Below are positions 26,966 through 34,717 of a stretch of DNA of 64,000 nt, one piece after another. Below the pieces are notes generated by a model. That model did no database searches. It saw nothing but the letters and a program-made list of their open reading frames with translations, and was not told the DNA's origin. Numbering within the stretch: position 1 is the stretch's first letter; each line of letters starts with the position of its first letter. The stretch spans positions 2,356,001 through 2,420,000 of the forward strand of contig NZ_JAGIOC010000001.1 in assembly GCF_017876515.1 (NCBI RefSeq), in the 5' to 3' direction. Made by a program: the position numbers and the translations under genes. Source of the DNA: Brachybacterium fresconis (lineage in GTDB: Bacteria > Actinomycetota > Actinomycetes > Actinomycetales > Dermabacteraceae).

Positions 26966-28144
26966 ATGCCCACTCCCTCCGCTCTCCCCGCCGAGGTCGC
27001 CCGCGACCTCGCCGAGTTCACCATCGAGGTCCCCAGCTGGGGCTACGGCAACTCCGGCACCCGTTTCAAGGTGTTCGGCACCCCCGGCACCCCGCGCGAC
27101 CCCTTCGAGAAGATCGCCGACGCCGCGCAGACCCACGCCTACACCGGCTCGGCCCCGCGCGTCTCGCTGCACTATCCCTGGGACAAGGTCGAGGACTTCT
27201 CCGGGCTGCGCGACTACGCGGCCGAGCAGAACATGCAGATCGGCATGATCAACTCGAACACCTTCCAGGACGACGAGTACAAGTTCGGCTCCCTCACGGC
27301 CGGCGACAGGACCGTGCGCCGTCGGGCGATCGACCACCATCTGGAGTGCCTGGACGTCATGCGGGCGACCGGCTCGACCGAGCTGAAGATCTGGCTGGCC
27401 GACGGCACCAACTACGCCGGTCAGGACTCGATCCGTGCCCGCCAGGACCGCCTCGCGGAGTCGCTGCAGGAGATCTACCAGGGACTCGACGAGGGCGAGC
27501 GGATCGTGCTCGAGTACAAGTTCTTCGAGCCGGCTTTCTACCACACGGACGTCCCGGACTGGGGCACGAGCCTGCTGCACTGCCTGGCCCTCGGCGAGCA
27601 GGCGCAGGTGGTGCTGGACACCGGCCACCACGCCCCCGGCACCAACATCGAGTTCATCGTCGCCCAGCTGCTGCGGCAGAACCGCCTGGGCGCCTTCGAC
27701 TTCAACTCCCGCAACTACGCGGACGACGACCTGATCGTGGGGGCGGCGGACCCGTTCCAGCTGTTCCGCATCCTGTTCGAGATCGTCCAGCAGGACGCCC
27801 ACCGTCCTGCGGCCGGCGTGAACTTCATGCTCGACCAGTGCCACAACCTGGAGTCGAAGATCCAGGCGCAGATCCGCTCGGTGCTGAACGTCCAGGAGAC
27901 CCTGGCCAAGGCGCTGCTGGTGGACCGCGAGGCTCTCGCCGACGCCCAGGAGCGCAATGATGTGCTGGAGGCCAACGGCATCCTGATGGATGCCTTCTGG
28001 ACCGACGTGCGCCCGGCCCTGGCCGCCTTCCGCGAGGAGCGCGGACTGCCCGCGGATCCGTTCACGGCCTTCCGGGCCAGCGGGTACGAGGAGAAGGTCG
28101 CCGCGGAGCGCGTCGGCGGCAATCAGATGGGATGGGGGGCCTGA
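26966..28144 (+). CDS. rhaI: L-rhamnose isomerase
   Basis: Converts L-rhamnose to L-rhamnulose. 392 residues of the Gram-positive/Pseudomonas RhaI type, a TIM-barrel enzyme using two metal ions, and not the longer E. coli RhaA type. Visible blocks are HYPWDKVEDFSGLRDYA, NSNTFQDDEYKFGSL, LKIWLADGTNYAGQDS, VLEYKFFEPAFYHTDVPDWG and FDFNSRNYADDDLIVG, containing the Glu, Asp and His metal ligands. GAAGGAG lies 6 bases upstream of the ATG. rhaD starts 2 bases after the stop and rhaB overlaps rhaD, so the three enzymes are co-transcribed. Confidence 0.96.
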   Translation: MPTPSALPAEVARDLAEFTIEVPSWGYGNSGTRFKVFGTPGTPRDPFEKIADAAQTHAYTGSAPRVSLHYPWDKVEDFSGLRDYAAEQNMQIGMINSNTFQDDEYKFGSLTAGDRTVRRRAIDHHLECLDVMRATGSTELKIWLADGTNYAGQDSIRARQDRLAESLQEIYQGLDEGERIVLEYKFFEPAFYHTDVPDWGTSLLHCLALGEQAQVVLDTGHHAPGTNIEFIVAQLLRQNRLGAFDFNSRNYADDDLIVGAADPFQLFRILFEIVQQDAHRPAAGVNFMLDQCHNLESKIQAQIRSVLNVQETLAKALLVDREALADAQERNDVLEANGILMDAFWTDVRPALAAFREERGLPADPFTAFRASGYEEKVAAERVGGNQMGWGA

Positions 28145-28146
28145 CC

Positions 28147-30213
28147 ATGACCAGCACCACCACCTCCACGACGGGGCCGACGAACCCGACCGTCGCCGCC
28201 CTCCTGGCCCGCTCGAACGAGCTCGGCGCGGACCCGAAGAACACCAACTACGCCGGCGGCAACACCTCCGCCACGGGTACCGGCACCGACCCGGTCACCG
28301 GCGCGGAGACCGAGCTGCTGTGGGTCAAAGGCTCCGGCGGCGACCTCGGCACCCTGACCGAGCAGGGACTGGCGGTGCTGCGCCTGGACCGGGTGCGCGC
28401 CCTGGAGTCCGTGTATCCGGGCGTGGAGCGGGAGGACGAGATGGTGGCCGCCTTCGACCACTGTCTGTTCGGCACGGGGGGCGCGGCCCCGTCGATCGAC
28501 ACCGCCATGCATGCCCTGGTCGAGACCGCGCACGTGGACCACCTGCATCCCGACGCCGGGATCGCTCTGGCGACCGCGGCCGACGGCGAGCGCCTGACCC
28601 GCGAGTGCTTCGGCGACGCCGTGGTGTGGGTGCCGTGGCGTCGGCCCGGCTTCCAGCTGGGCCTGGACATCGCCGCGATCCAGCGGGAGAACCCCCAGGC
28701 CATCGGATGCATCCTCGGCGGGCACGGCATCACCGCCTGGGGAGATACCTCCGAGGAGGTGCAGCGCAACGCCCTGCGGATCATCGCCGAAGCCACCCAG
28801 TTCATCGAGCGCACCGGCTCCGCCGAGCCCTTCGGCGCCCACGATCCCTCGCGCGATGCCCTGCCGGAGGCCGAGCGTCGTGCGAAGGCGTCGGCCCTGG
28901 CGCCGGTGATCCGCGGGCTCGCCTCGACCGATGCGCCGATGGTCGGGCACTGGACGGACACCGAGGTGGTCCACGAGTTCCTCGGCGGGGACAAGCTGGG
29001 GAAGCTGGCCGCACAGGGCACCTCCTGCCCCGACCACTTCCTGCGCACGAAGGTGAAGCCCCTCGTGCTCGACCTCCCGGCGCATGCCTCGATCGAGGAG
29101 TCGGTCGCCCGGCTGCAGGAGCTGCACGAGGCCTATCGCGCGGACTACACCGCGTACTACGAGCGGCATGCCGACGCCGATTCCCCGGCGATGCGCGGCG
29201 CGGACCCGGCGATCGTGCTGGTCCCGGGCGTGGGCATGTTCTCCTTCGGCACCGACAAGCAGACCGCGCGCGTGGCCGGGGAGTTCTACGTCAACGCCAT
29301 CCAGGTGATGCGCGGTGCGGAGGCGATCTCGACCTACTCCCCCATCGAGGAGTCCGAGAAGTTCCGCATCGAGTACTGGGCGCTGGAGGAGGCGAAGCTG
29401 CAGCGCAAGCCGGCGCCCAAGCCGCTCGCGACGCGCGTGGCCCTGGTGACCGGCGGCGGCTCCGGCATCGGCAGGGCCACGGCCGAGCGGCTCGTCGCCG
29501 AGGGCGCTTGCGTGGTCATCGCCGACCTGAATCCGGACAGCGCGCAGGCCGTGGCCGAGGAGCTGGGCGGTCCCGACAAGGCGGTCGCGCTGCGCGCCGA
29601 TGTCTCCGACGAGGATGCGGTCGTGCAGGCCGTGGCCGACGCGGTCCTGGCCTTCGGCGGGCTCGACCTGATCGTGAACAACGCGGGGCTGTCGCTGTCC
29701 AAGCCGCTGCTGGAGACCACCGCGAAGGACTGGGACCTGCAGCACGACGTGATGGCCCGCGGCAGCTTCCTGATCTCCCGGGAGACCGCCCGGGTGATGA
29801 TCGATCAGGCCATGGGCGGGGACATCGTCTACATCTCCTCGAAGAACTCGGTGTTCGCCGGACCCAACAACATCGCCTACTCGGCGACCAAGGCCGACCA
29901 GGCCCACCAGGTGCGGCTGCTCGCCGCGGAGCTCGGCGGCCACCAGATCCGGGTCAACGGCATCAACCCCGACGGGGTGGTGCGCGGCTCCGGCATCTTC
30001 GCCGGCGGCTGGGGCGCCTCGCGCGCGAAGGTGTACGGCGTGGAGGAGGAGAAGCTCGGCGAGTTCTACGCCCAGCGCACCCTGCTGAAGCGCGAGGTGC
30101 TGCCCGCGAACGTCGCCAATGCCGTGTTCGCCCTGACTGCCGGGGACCTCTCGCACACCACCGGCCTGCACGTCCCGGTCGACGCCGGGGTCGCCGCCGC
30201 CTTCCTGCGATGA
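28147..30213 (+). CDS. rhaD: Bifunctional rhamnulose-1-phosphate aldolase / short-chain alcohol dehydrogenase
   Basis: 688 residues. The N-terminal part (about 15-410) is a class II aldolase/adducin domain with NYAGGNTSATG, VDHLHPDAGIALATA and LGGHGITAWGDTSEEV; it cleaves rhamnulose-1-P to DHAP and L-lactaldehyde. The C-terminal part (from about residue 428) is a short-chain dehydrogenase with the Rossmann motif VTGGGSGIGRA, NNAGL and the YSATK catalytic pair near residue 578; it is expected to oxidise lactaldehyde to lactate. This fusion is known from actinobacteria and Bacillus. A G-run 7 bases before ATG 28147 decides the start over the ATG at 28132 inside the rhaI end. Confidence 0.96.
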   Translation: MTSTTTSTTGPTNPTVAALLARSNELGADPKNTNYAGGNTSATGTGTDPVTGAETELLWVKGSGGDLGTLTEQGLAVLRLDRVRALESVYPGVEREDEMVAAFDHCLFGTGGAAPSIDTAMHALVETAHVDHLHPDAGIALATAADGERLTRECFGDAVVWVPWRRPGFQLGLDIAAIQRENPQAIGCILGGHGITAWGDTSEEVQRNALRIIAEATQFIERTGSAEPFGAHDPSRDALPEAERRAKASALAPVIRGLASTDAPMVGHWTDTEVVHEFLGGDKLGKLAAQGTSCPDHFLRTKVKPLVLDLPAHASIEESVARLQELHEAYRADYTAYYERHADADSPAMRGADPAIVLVPGVGMFSFGTDKQTARVAGEFYVNAIQVMRGAEAISTYSPIEESEKFRIEYWALEEAKLQRKPAPKPLATRVALVTGGGSGIGRATAERLVAEGACVVIADLNPDSAQAVAEELGGPDKAVALRADVSDEDAVVQAVADAVLAFGGLDLIVNNAGLSLSKPLLETTAKDWDLQHDVMARGSFLISRETARVMIDQAMGGDIVYISSKNSVFAGPNNIAYSATKADQAHQVRLLAAELGGHQIRVNGINPDGVVRGSGIFAGGWGASRAKVYGVEEEKLGEFYAQRTLLKREVLPANVANAVFALTAGDLSHTTGLHVPVDAGVAAAFLR

Positions 30214-31811
30214 CTCGCCAGCAGCCGCAGTCGACCGACGGTCCCCGTGCCCTCGCGGCGGTCGACCTCGGGGCGAGCTCGGGCCGCGTGATGCTGGGCA
30301 TCGTCGCCGACGGTCGGATCGAGATGGTCCCGGCGCACCGCTTCGGCAACCGCCTGGAGCGGGTCGACGGGCACCTGTGCTGGGATCTCGACGCGCTCTG
30401 GGCGGAGATCCGTCACGGCCTCTCCGCGGCGCACGGCCTCGCCGTGTCGCGCGGGCTGGAGGGGATCGCGGCGATCGGGGTGGACTCCTGGGCGGTGGAC
30501 TATGCCCTCGTCGGCCCAGAGGTCTGCGCAACCGACGGCCCTGGCGAGCGCACGCGCGACGACGCCCCCGTCCCGGGCTCCGGACACCGTCTCACCCCGA
30601 GTTCCGACCCTTGCTCCGCCCCGGGCCCCGGCCGCCGCCATGGCGAGGTCATCGCCTACCGCGACGAGCGCACCGACGGGGTCGCCGACCATTTCTCCCG
30701 CACCGTCTCCCGGGAGCAGCAGTACGCGCTGACGGGCATCGCCCAGCAGCCCTTCAACACGCTCTACCAGCTGGTGGCCGACGACCGCCTCGCCGACCTC
30801 CCCGCCGGCTCGACGCTGCTGATGCTCCCCGACGCGATCGGGCACCTGCTGACCGGGCGGCGACGCACGGAGCTGACCAACGCCTCCAGCACCGGGATGC
30901 TGAGCGTGGGCGGGGCCGACTGGTCCGAGGAGCTGCTGGTCAGCGCGGGTGTGGATCGGGAGCTGCTGGCCCCGTTCATCGCACCGGGCGACGTGCTGGG
31001 CACCGTGCGTCCCGAGCTGGGCACTGAGCTCGGCATCGGGGAGGTGCCGGTGATCGCCGTCGGCTCCCACGACACGGCCTCGGCGGTGCTCGCCGTCCCC
31101 GCCACAGGTCCCGGGCCCGTCGCCTACATCTCCTCGGGCACCTGGTCGCTGATCGGCCTCGAGCTGACCGATGCGGTCGCCACGTCCGAGGCTCTCGAGG
31201 CCGGATTCACCAACGAGGGCGGGGTCGACGGGACGGTCCGCTTCCTCCAGAACGTCGCCGGGATGTGGCTGGTCAGCGAATCGATCCGGCAATGGCAGGA
31301 CGACGGGCTCGACGTGGATCTCGAGGGTCTGCTGGTTGCGGCTGCCGCCGAGCCGTCGGCCCGCGCGCTGATCGATCCCACGGATCCGCAGTTCCTGGCG
31401 CCGGGGCAGATGGCCGACCGGGTGATCGCCGCCGCGCGATCTGTCGGGGCCGACGGAACGGGCCTCTCAAGGTCGACGCTCACCACCCCGGCCCACGTGG
31501 TGCGCTGCATCCTCGAGTCCCTCGCCCTGACCTACCGGGACCAGCTCGCCACCGCCTGCCGGATCGCGGGTGTGCCGCGCCCCGAGCGGCTGCACGTCGT
31601 CGGTGGAGGCAGCCGCAACGCCCTGCTGAACCAGCTCACCGCGGACGCGCTGGAGATCGACGTCGTGGCCGGGCCGACGGAGGCGACGGCACTGGGCAAC
31701 CTCGCGCTGCAGGCCGCGGCGCTCGGGACCGTGCCCGCCGGTCGTGCATCGATCCGCGAGCTGGTGCGCGCGAGCGTCGATCTGAAGACGTTCCGCCCAT
31801 CGACGCGGTGA
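30210..31811 (+). CDS. rhaB: L-rhamnulokinase
   Basis: Phosphorylates L-rhamnulose to rhamnulose-1-P. 533 residues; FGGY kinase fold with AAVDLGASSGRVMLG, IGVDSWAVDYALVG, YRDERTDG, GIAQQPFNTLYQL, AVGSHDTASAV, YISSGTWSLIGLE and the C-terminal LHVVGGGSRNALLNQL. All are RhaB-specific patterns. Compared with RhaB of usual length (about 480-490) there is an extra insertion of about 40 Pro/Gly/Ser/Arg-rich residues after ALVGPEV (nt about 30520-30640), right before HGEVIAYRDERT. The ATG overlaps the rhaD stop (ATGA). Last gene of the rhamnose operon. Confidence 0.96.
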   Translation: MTRQQPQSTDGPRALAAVDLGASSGRVMLGIVADGRIEMVPAHRFGNRLERVDGHLCWDLDALWAEIRHGLSAAHGLAVSRGLEGIAAIGVDSWAVDYALVGPEVCATDGPGERTRDDAPVPGSGHRLTPSSDPCSAPGPGRRHGEVIAYRDERTDGVADHFSRTVSREQQYALTGIAQQPFNTLYQLVADDRLADLPAGSTLLMLPDAIGHLLTGRRRTELTNASSTGMLSVGGADWSEELLVSAGVDRELLAPFIAPGDVLGTVRPELGTELGIGEVPVIAVGSHDTASAVLAVPATGPGPVAYISSGTWSLIGLELTDAVATSEALEAGFTNEGGVDGTVRFLQNVAGMWLVSESIRQWQDDGLDVDLEGLLVAAAAEPSARALIDPTDPQFLAPGQMADRVIAAARSVGADGTGLSRSTLTTPAHVVRCILESLALTYRDQLATACRIAGVPRPERLHVVGGGSRNALLNQLTADALEIDVVAGPTEATALGNLALQAAALGTVPAGRASIRELVRASVDLKTFRPSTR

Positions 31812-31818
31812 GGCACCC

Positions 31819-31962
31819 TCAGGTGACGAGCTGCCAGCGCGGGTGCGAGAACTCCGCAGCATCGAGCAGCGGGCCTCGGATCTCGACCAGCCATCGCAGA
31901 CGCGCAGTCGTCTCGCTGGGTTCCGTCACGCTGAGCAACAGGAGCACTGGTAGTGCGAGCAT
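31819..31962 (-). CDS. Small ORF or C-terminal fragment, unrecognised
   Basis: A 47-codon frame on the minus strand, ATG at 31962, stop at 31819. It reads MLALPVLLLLSVTE at the start and ends SHPRWQLVT, with a hydrophobic strand, then a Trp/Leu/Ile-rich segment. I do not recognise it. The strand-like pattern and balanced composition, unlike the Arg/Ala shadow translations around it, suggest real coding origin. It faces rhaB tail to tail and its start overlaps the transposase remnant, so it may be the cut-off end of a gene hit by that element. No ribosome-binding site is evident. Confidence 0.35.
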   Translation of the reverse strand: MLALPVLLLLSVTEPSETTARLRWLVEIRGPLLDAAEFSHPRWQLVT

Positions 31963-32111
31963 CCCACGACTTTTCCGCCGAGTTCGATGACGACGATCTG
32001 ATCGCGAGGGCGGGCCTGGTACGCCGGGCCCCGACCACGCTGGGCATCCCCCTGCCTGGCTATACCTTCAGCCTCGTGCGCCAGCTCGATGCGGTCGCCT
32101 CCCGGATGCTT
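31953..32111 (+). pseudogene. IS1380-type transposase remnant, N-terminal part with internal deletion
   Basis: The translation starts with SAEFDDDDLIARAGLV, like the N-terminus of actinobacterial IS1380-family transposases, and then jumps to APTTLGIPLPGYTFSLVRQ and LDAVASRML, which in those proteins lies some 70 residues further on. The junction is near 32021. The similarity fades after 32111. A C-terminal transposase-like piece occurs at 33198-33380 in the same orientation. Recognition is from remembered family motifs. Confidence 0.6.
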
Positions 32112-32205
32112 TCCGGCCCCGGCGCATCCAGGCTCAGGTCAGCGGCACGTGCAGATCGGCCGAGGACGGGCGGTGGGGTGGTCGCTTGCCGATAGGCTCA
32201 GGGGC

Positions 32206-33141
32206 ATGCCGTCGACGACCTCCGTGCTGGCCTCGTGCTGTTCGGCGCTGGCGGCGACTCCACCGCGGCTGGTGCGACCGCGGCGTCGCGATGGCCGACT
32301 TCTCGCCTCGATCACCGACGCCGGTGTCCCCTCCGCGAGCACCGCAGTGCGCCTGACCGCCCTGCCCCAGGCCCGGCAGAAGGTGCCGGCCGCGGTGATC
32401 GCCGAAGGTGTCCGGACGGGGCGACGGCTCGCGATCGGGATGACCACGTTCCTGGTCGAGCATCCCCGCGCCCGATTCCTGATCGACCCGGCCCTGGGCC
32501 ACGACGTGCACGCCCGCGTCCTGCCCGAACTGCCGGGGCCACTGCGCATCGTCGTGACCCCGGATCGGCCGGTGCTCGGGTTGATCGAGGCGCTGGACCG
32601 GGCCGGGCACCGTCCAGAGGACCTGGACTTCGCGGTGCCCACGCACCTGCACTGGGACCATGTCGCCGGGCTGACCGAGATCGGCGGCCTGGCGGTGCTC
32701 ACCACCGAGATCGAGCGCGCGCACGCCCTCGACGGCCCCGACGTTCCGCTCGGGTACGTCCGCGGGCCGCTGCTGGATCGCGAGATCGACACCTACACCC
32801 TCAGTGGACCTCCGGTGCTGACCTTCGCGGCCAGCCTCGACCTGTTCGGTGATGGCTCGGTCGTGCTGGTCGACCTGTCCGGACACACCCCGGGCAGCAT
32901 CGGCGTCCTCCTCGCGGTCGAGGGCGGCCGCCGCGTCCTGCTGACCGGGGATGCCATCTGGCACGGGCTGCAGGCTCGTCTCCTGCGGCAGAAGGCACCG
33001 TTCCCCGGCAGGCTCGTCGACGCGGACCGCGAAGCGACCTTCGCCACTGTCCACCGCCTGCACGCACTCCCCGAGACCATCGAGATCCTCGCCAGCCACG
33101 ACCGCGACGCCGCGACCCCCTGGACACGCCTGGCAGTCTGA
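32206..33141 (+). CDS. MBL-fold metallo-hydrolase
   Basis: 311 residues. The zinc motif THLHWDHVAG gives H147, H149, D151 and H152; further metal-site blocks are LVDLSGHTPGSIG and LLTGDAIWH, and the final histidine is in ILASHDRD, so a full binuclear site is present. The family includes lactonases and thioester hydrolases; the early IGMTTFLVEHPRARFLIDPALGHD segment resembles lactonase-like members. TAGGCT (32193-32198) lies 7 bases before the ATG with no ribosome-binding site, so the mRNA is probably leaderless. The gene is enclosed by two transposase pieces and may have arrived with or into the element. Confidence 0.88.
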   Translation: MPSTTSVLASCCSALAATPPRLVRPRRRDGRLLASITDAGVPSASTAVRLTALPQARQKVPAAVIAEGVRTGRRLAIGMTTFLVEHPRARFLIDPALGHDVHARVLPELPGPLRIVVTPDRPVLGLIEALDRAGHRPEDLDFAVPTHLHWDHVAGLTEIGGLAVLTTEIERAHALDGPDVPLGYVRGPLLDREIDTYTLSGPPVLTFAASLDLFGDGSVVLVDLSGHTPGSIGVLLAVEGGRRVLLTGDAIWHGLQARLLRQKAPFPGRLVDADREATFATVHRLHALPETIEILASHDRDAATPWTRLAV

Positions 33142-33448
33142 TCGCAGCACTGCCGGGAGGCCCCTGATCGGCGTCCATCAGGCCGATCCTCCAGCGCGTG
33201 TTCGATGCGGCGCGCGTCCACGTCCGGTCACCGGGCTCCCATCCCGGCGGGCCCCACCCAACCCCCGTCGAGTTCTACGTTCATCCCCGATTCGGCGCCC
33301 ATTGCCACCTCTCACGCAACTGGCCCTGGCAAACGGCCTGGGAGAACCTGTTCGACACCACCAGCCTGATCACGATGTGAACAGCAGCGATCTGTCCCTA
33401 CGAGAAGGAACCGAAGGACTGGTGCGGTCCCAGCGGATCCCCCCGGTA
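33142..33448. other. Intergenic region between two convergent MBL-fold genes
   Basis: 307 bases between the MBL-fold genes at 32206 (rightward) and 33449 (leftward). The middle holds the second transposase remnant (33198-33380). The remaining flanks (33142-33197 and 33381-33448) show no gene and no convincing terminator hairpin. Confidence 0.6.
33198..33380 (+). pseudogene. Possible IS1380-type transposase remnant, C-terminal part
   Basis: A 60-codon frame whose end reads CHLSRNWPWQTAWENLFDTTS, resembling the C-terminal HLPxxWPW segment of IS1380-family transposases. The first half is not recognisable. Same strand as the N-terminal piece at 31953, with the MBL gene in between. It lacks its own start context and is not expected to be functional. 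Confidence 0.45.
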
Positions 33449-34327
33449 TCAGCCGCACATCCCTGCGGGCCCGGTGAGGTCGTCATGTTCTCCACGCGTC
33501 CACGCAGCGTGCCGGGCGGCGGAGGCCAGGACGGCCTCCCGCGCGTCGCCGAGGATCGCACCGGAGAAGTTGCCGTAGAGACGGTCGAAGGCGAAGCGGG
33601 CGGCGCCGTCCGCGACCCGCAGGGCGACGTGACCGGACAGCGGTATGCGGTTCGGGTAGGAGTACATGAAGGTGGCGGTCCGTCCGTCGGGGTTCGGGGC
33701 GATCGTGTCGCCCGACAGCAGGACGCCCCGATGGTCGCCTCCGTCCCAGTGGACGACGGCGCTGCCGGGGAAGTGCCCTCCGAGCTGGACAGCGACCACG
33801 CCGGGGCGCACCTTCTCCTCGCCGTCCCAGAGGTGGATGCCTGCGGGGGTGCGTCCGAGCCACTGGGCATCGGCCCGGGCGATCCAGACCGGCGCCCCGC
33901 CGAGTGCCGCGGACCATGCCGTCTGCAGGCCGAACATATGCGGATGGCTCGGGATGATCGCGCGCAGCGGCCCGAGTCCCGCGACCTCGGCGACGGCCGC
34001 CGCGGTGATCGCCGCCGGCACATCGACCATCACATTTCCGTCGTCCGTGACCAGCAGCTTCGCTTCCTGACCGATGCCGACCCCGCCGTCGACGCGCAGC
34101 GCGAAGAGCCGGTCCTCGAGCTCGACGACGTCGACGCCGGCGTCCCCGGCCGTCGGGTCGTGCCAGCGCTGCACACCATCGGGGGGAAGGTACTGCCGCT
34201 CGTCCGCGCACACGGGGCACACGGCAGGCACCGCGGCCGCGTCGTACTCGACGCCGCAGGTGGCGCACTGGGCGATACCCCGGAGCAGGTCGGGAAGCGG
34301 TTCGTTCATGATCAGCGGATCAGCCAT
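33449..34327 (-). CDS. MBL-like hydrolase with N-terminal zinc-ribbon and degenerate metal site
   Basis: 292 residues. An N-terminal rubredoxin-like ribbon has two CxxC pairs (CATCG and CPVCADE, residues about 20-45) before LPPDGVQRW. The MBL-like body follows: LLVTDDGNVMVDVPA, then IIPSHPHMFGLQ where the canonical HxHxDH should be, and GHFPGSAVVHW and LLSGDTI for later metal-site blocks. Asp and the last His of the first motif are missing (S-H-P-H-M-F), so metal binding is altered. GAGGAGAGGGCC directly precedes the ATG. A MerR/SoxR-type operator lies upstream. Function unknown; possibly redox- or xenobiotic-responsive. Confidence 0.8.
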   Translation of the reverse strand: MADPLIMNEPLPDLLRGIAQCATCGVEYDAAAVPAVCPVCADERQYLPPDGVQRWHDPTAGDAGVDVVELEDRLFALRVDGGVGIGQEAKLLVTDDGNVMVDVPAAITAAAVAEVAGLGPLRAIIPSHPHMFGLQTAWSAALGGAPVWIARADAQWLGRTPAGIHLWDGEEKVRPGVVAVQLGGHFPGSAVVHWDGGDHRGVLLSGDTIAPNPDGRTATFMYSYPNRIPLSGHVALRVADGAARFAFDRLYGNFSGAILGDAREAVLASAARHAAWTRGEHDDLTGPAGMCG

Positions 34328-34353
34328 GGCCCTCTCCTCGGATAGATGAGCTG

Positions 34354-34384
34354 ATCCTCGAACCTCAAGCACCCTCGAGGTCAA
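34354..34384 (-). promoter_or_regulatory. Promoter with MerR/SoxR-type operator before MBL-like gene
   Basis: The palindrome ACCTCAAG-CACC-CTCGAGGT (34362-34381) has the 7-4-7 arrangement of SoxR and many MerR-family sites. On the minus strand it lies between TTGACC (34384-34379) and GAGGAT (34359-34354) with a 19-base spacer, the over-long spacing typical of MerR-activated promoters. The leader would be about 20 bases. No MerR-family gene is in the window. Confidence 0.6.
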
Positions 34385-34646
34385 CCCCCTCGTGCGCGCA
34401 CCCGCTTCTTCGTGCGCGTGCACTGATCTGAGCGGCCTCCCGGTCGGCGCGGAGCGTCCGGGCGATGAGGCCACCCGCACATCACCGTCCGGTCACGCTC
34501 GCCGCACGGGCGACGAGCAGGGCGTACAGTGCGCCGCCGCCTCCTCGCGGCCCGTCCACCGTGCATGTTTCGTGAGAGTCCCGTGAGGATCGCCCGAGAC
34601 GTATCGCACCGAGCACATTCATGCTCCATGCTGGTCATGGCGCAGA

Positions 34647-34673
34647 TACCTTGGGCCGATGAAGTTCTTCTGA
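34647..34673 (+). promoter_or_regulatory. Possible promoter box and four-codon leader ORF of the mevalonate operon
   Basis: TACCTT (34647-34652), a TANNNT-type -10 box, is followed after 6 bases by ATG AAG TTC TTC TGA (34659-34673; peptide MKFF). A transcript starting at the ATG would carry a leaderless mini-ORF ahead of the TTG start at 34718. No good -35 box is seen. Speculative. Confidence 0.25.
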
Positions 34674-34717
34674 CGCATTGCACCTGACGCACTCACGAGA
34701 CAGGTTCCCGACCTCGA

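Larger units (their letters stand above)
34328..34717. other. Divergent intergenic region before the mevalonate operon
   Basis: 390 bases. The left end (34354-34384) holds the leftward promoter with a MerR/SoxR-type palindrome. The middle (34390-34600) shows nothing clear. The right end has a possible promoter box and a four-codon ORF before the mevalonate kinase gene. Confidence 0.55.

Noticed and set aside
27990..30209. Upstream extension of the rhaB frame through rhaI and rhaD
   Set aside because: It is a shadow of rhaD; the ATGA overlap at 30210 gives a RhaB with the right N-terminal motif.
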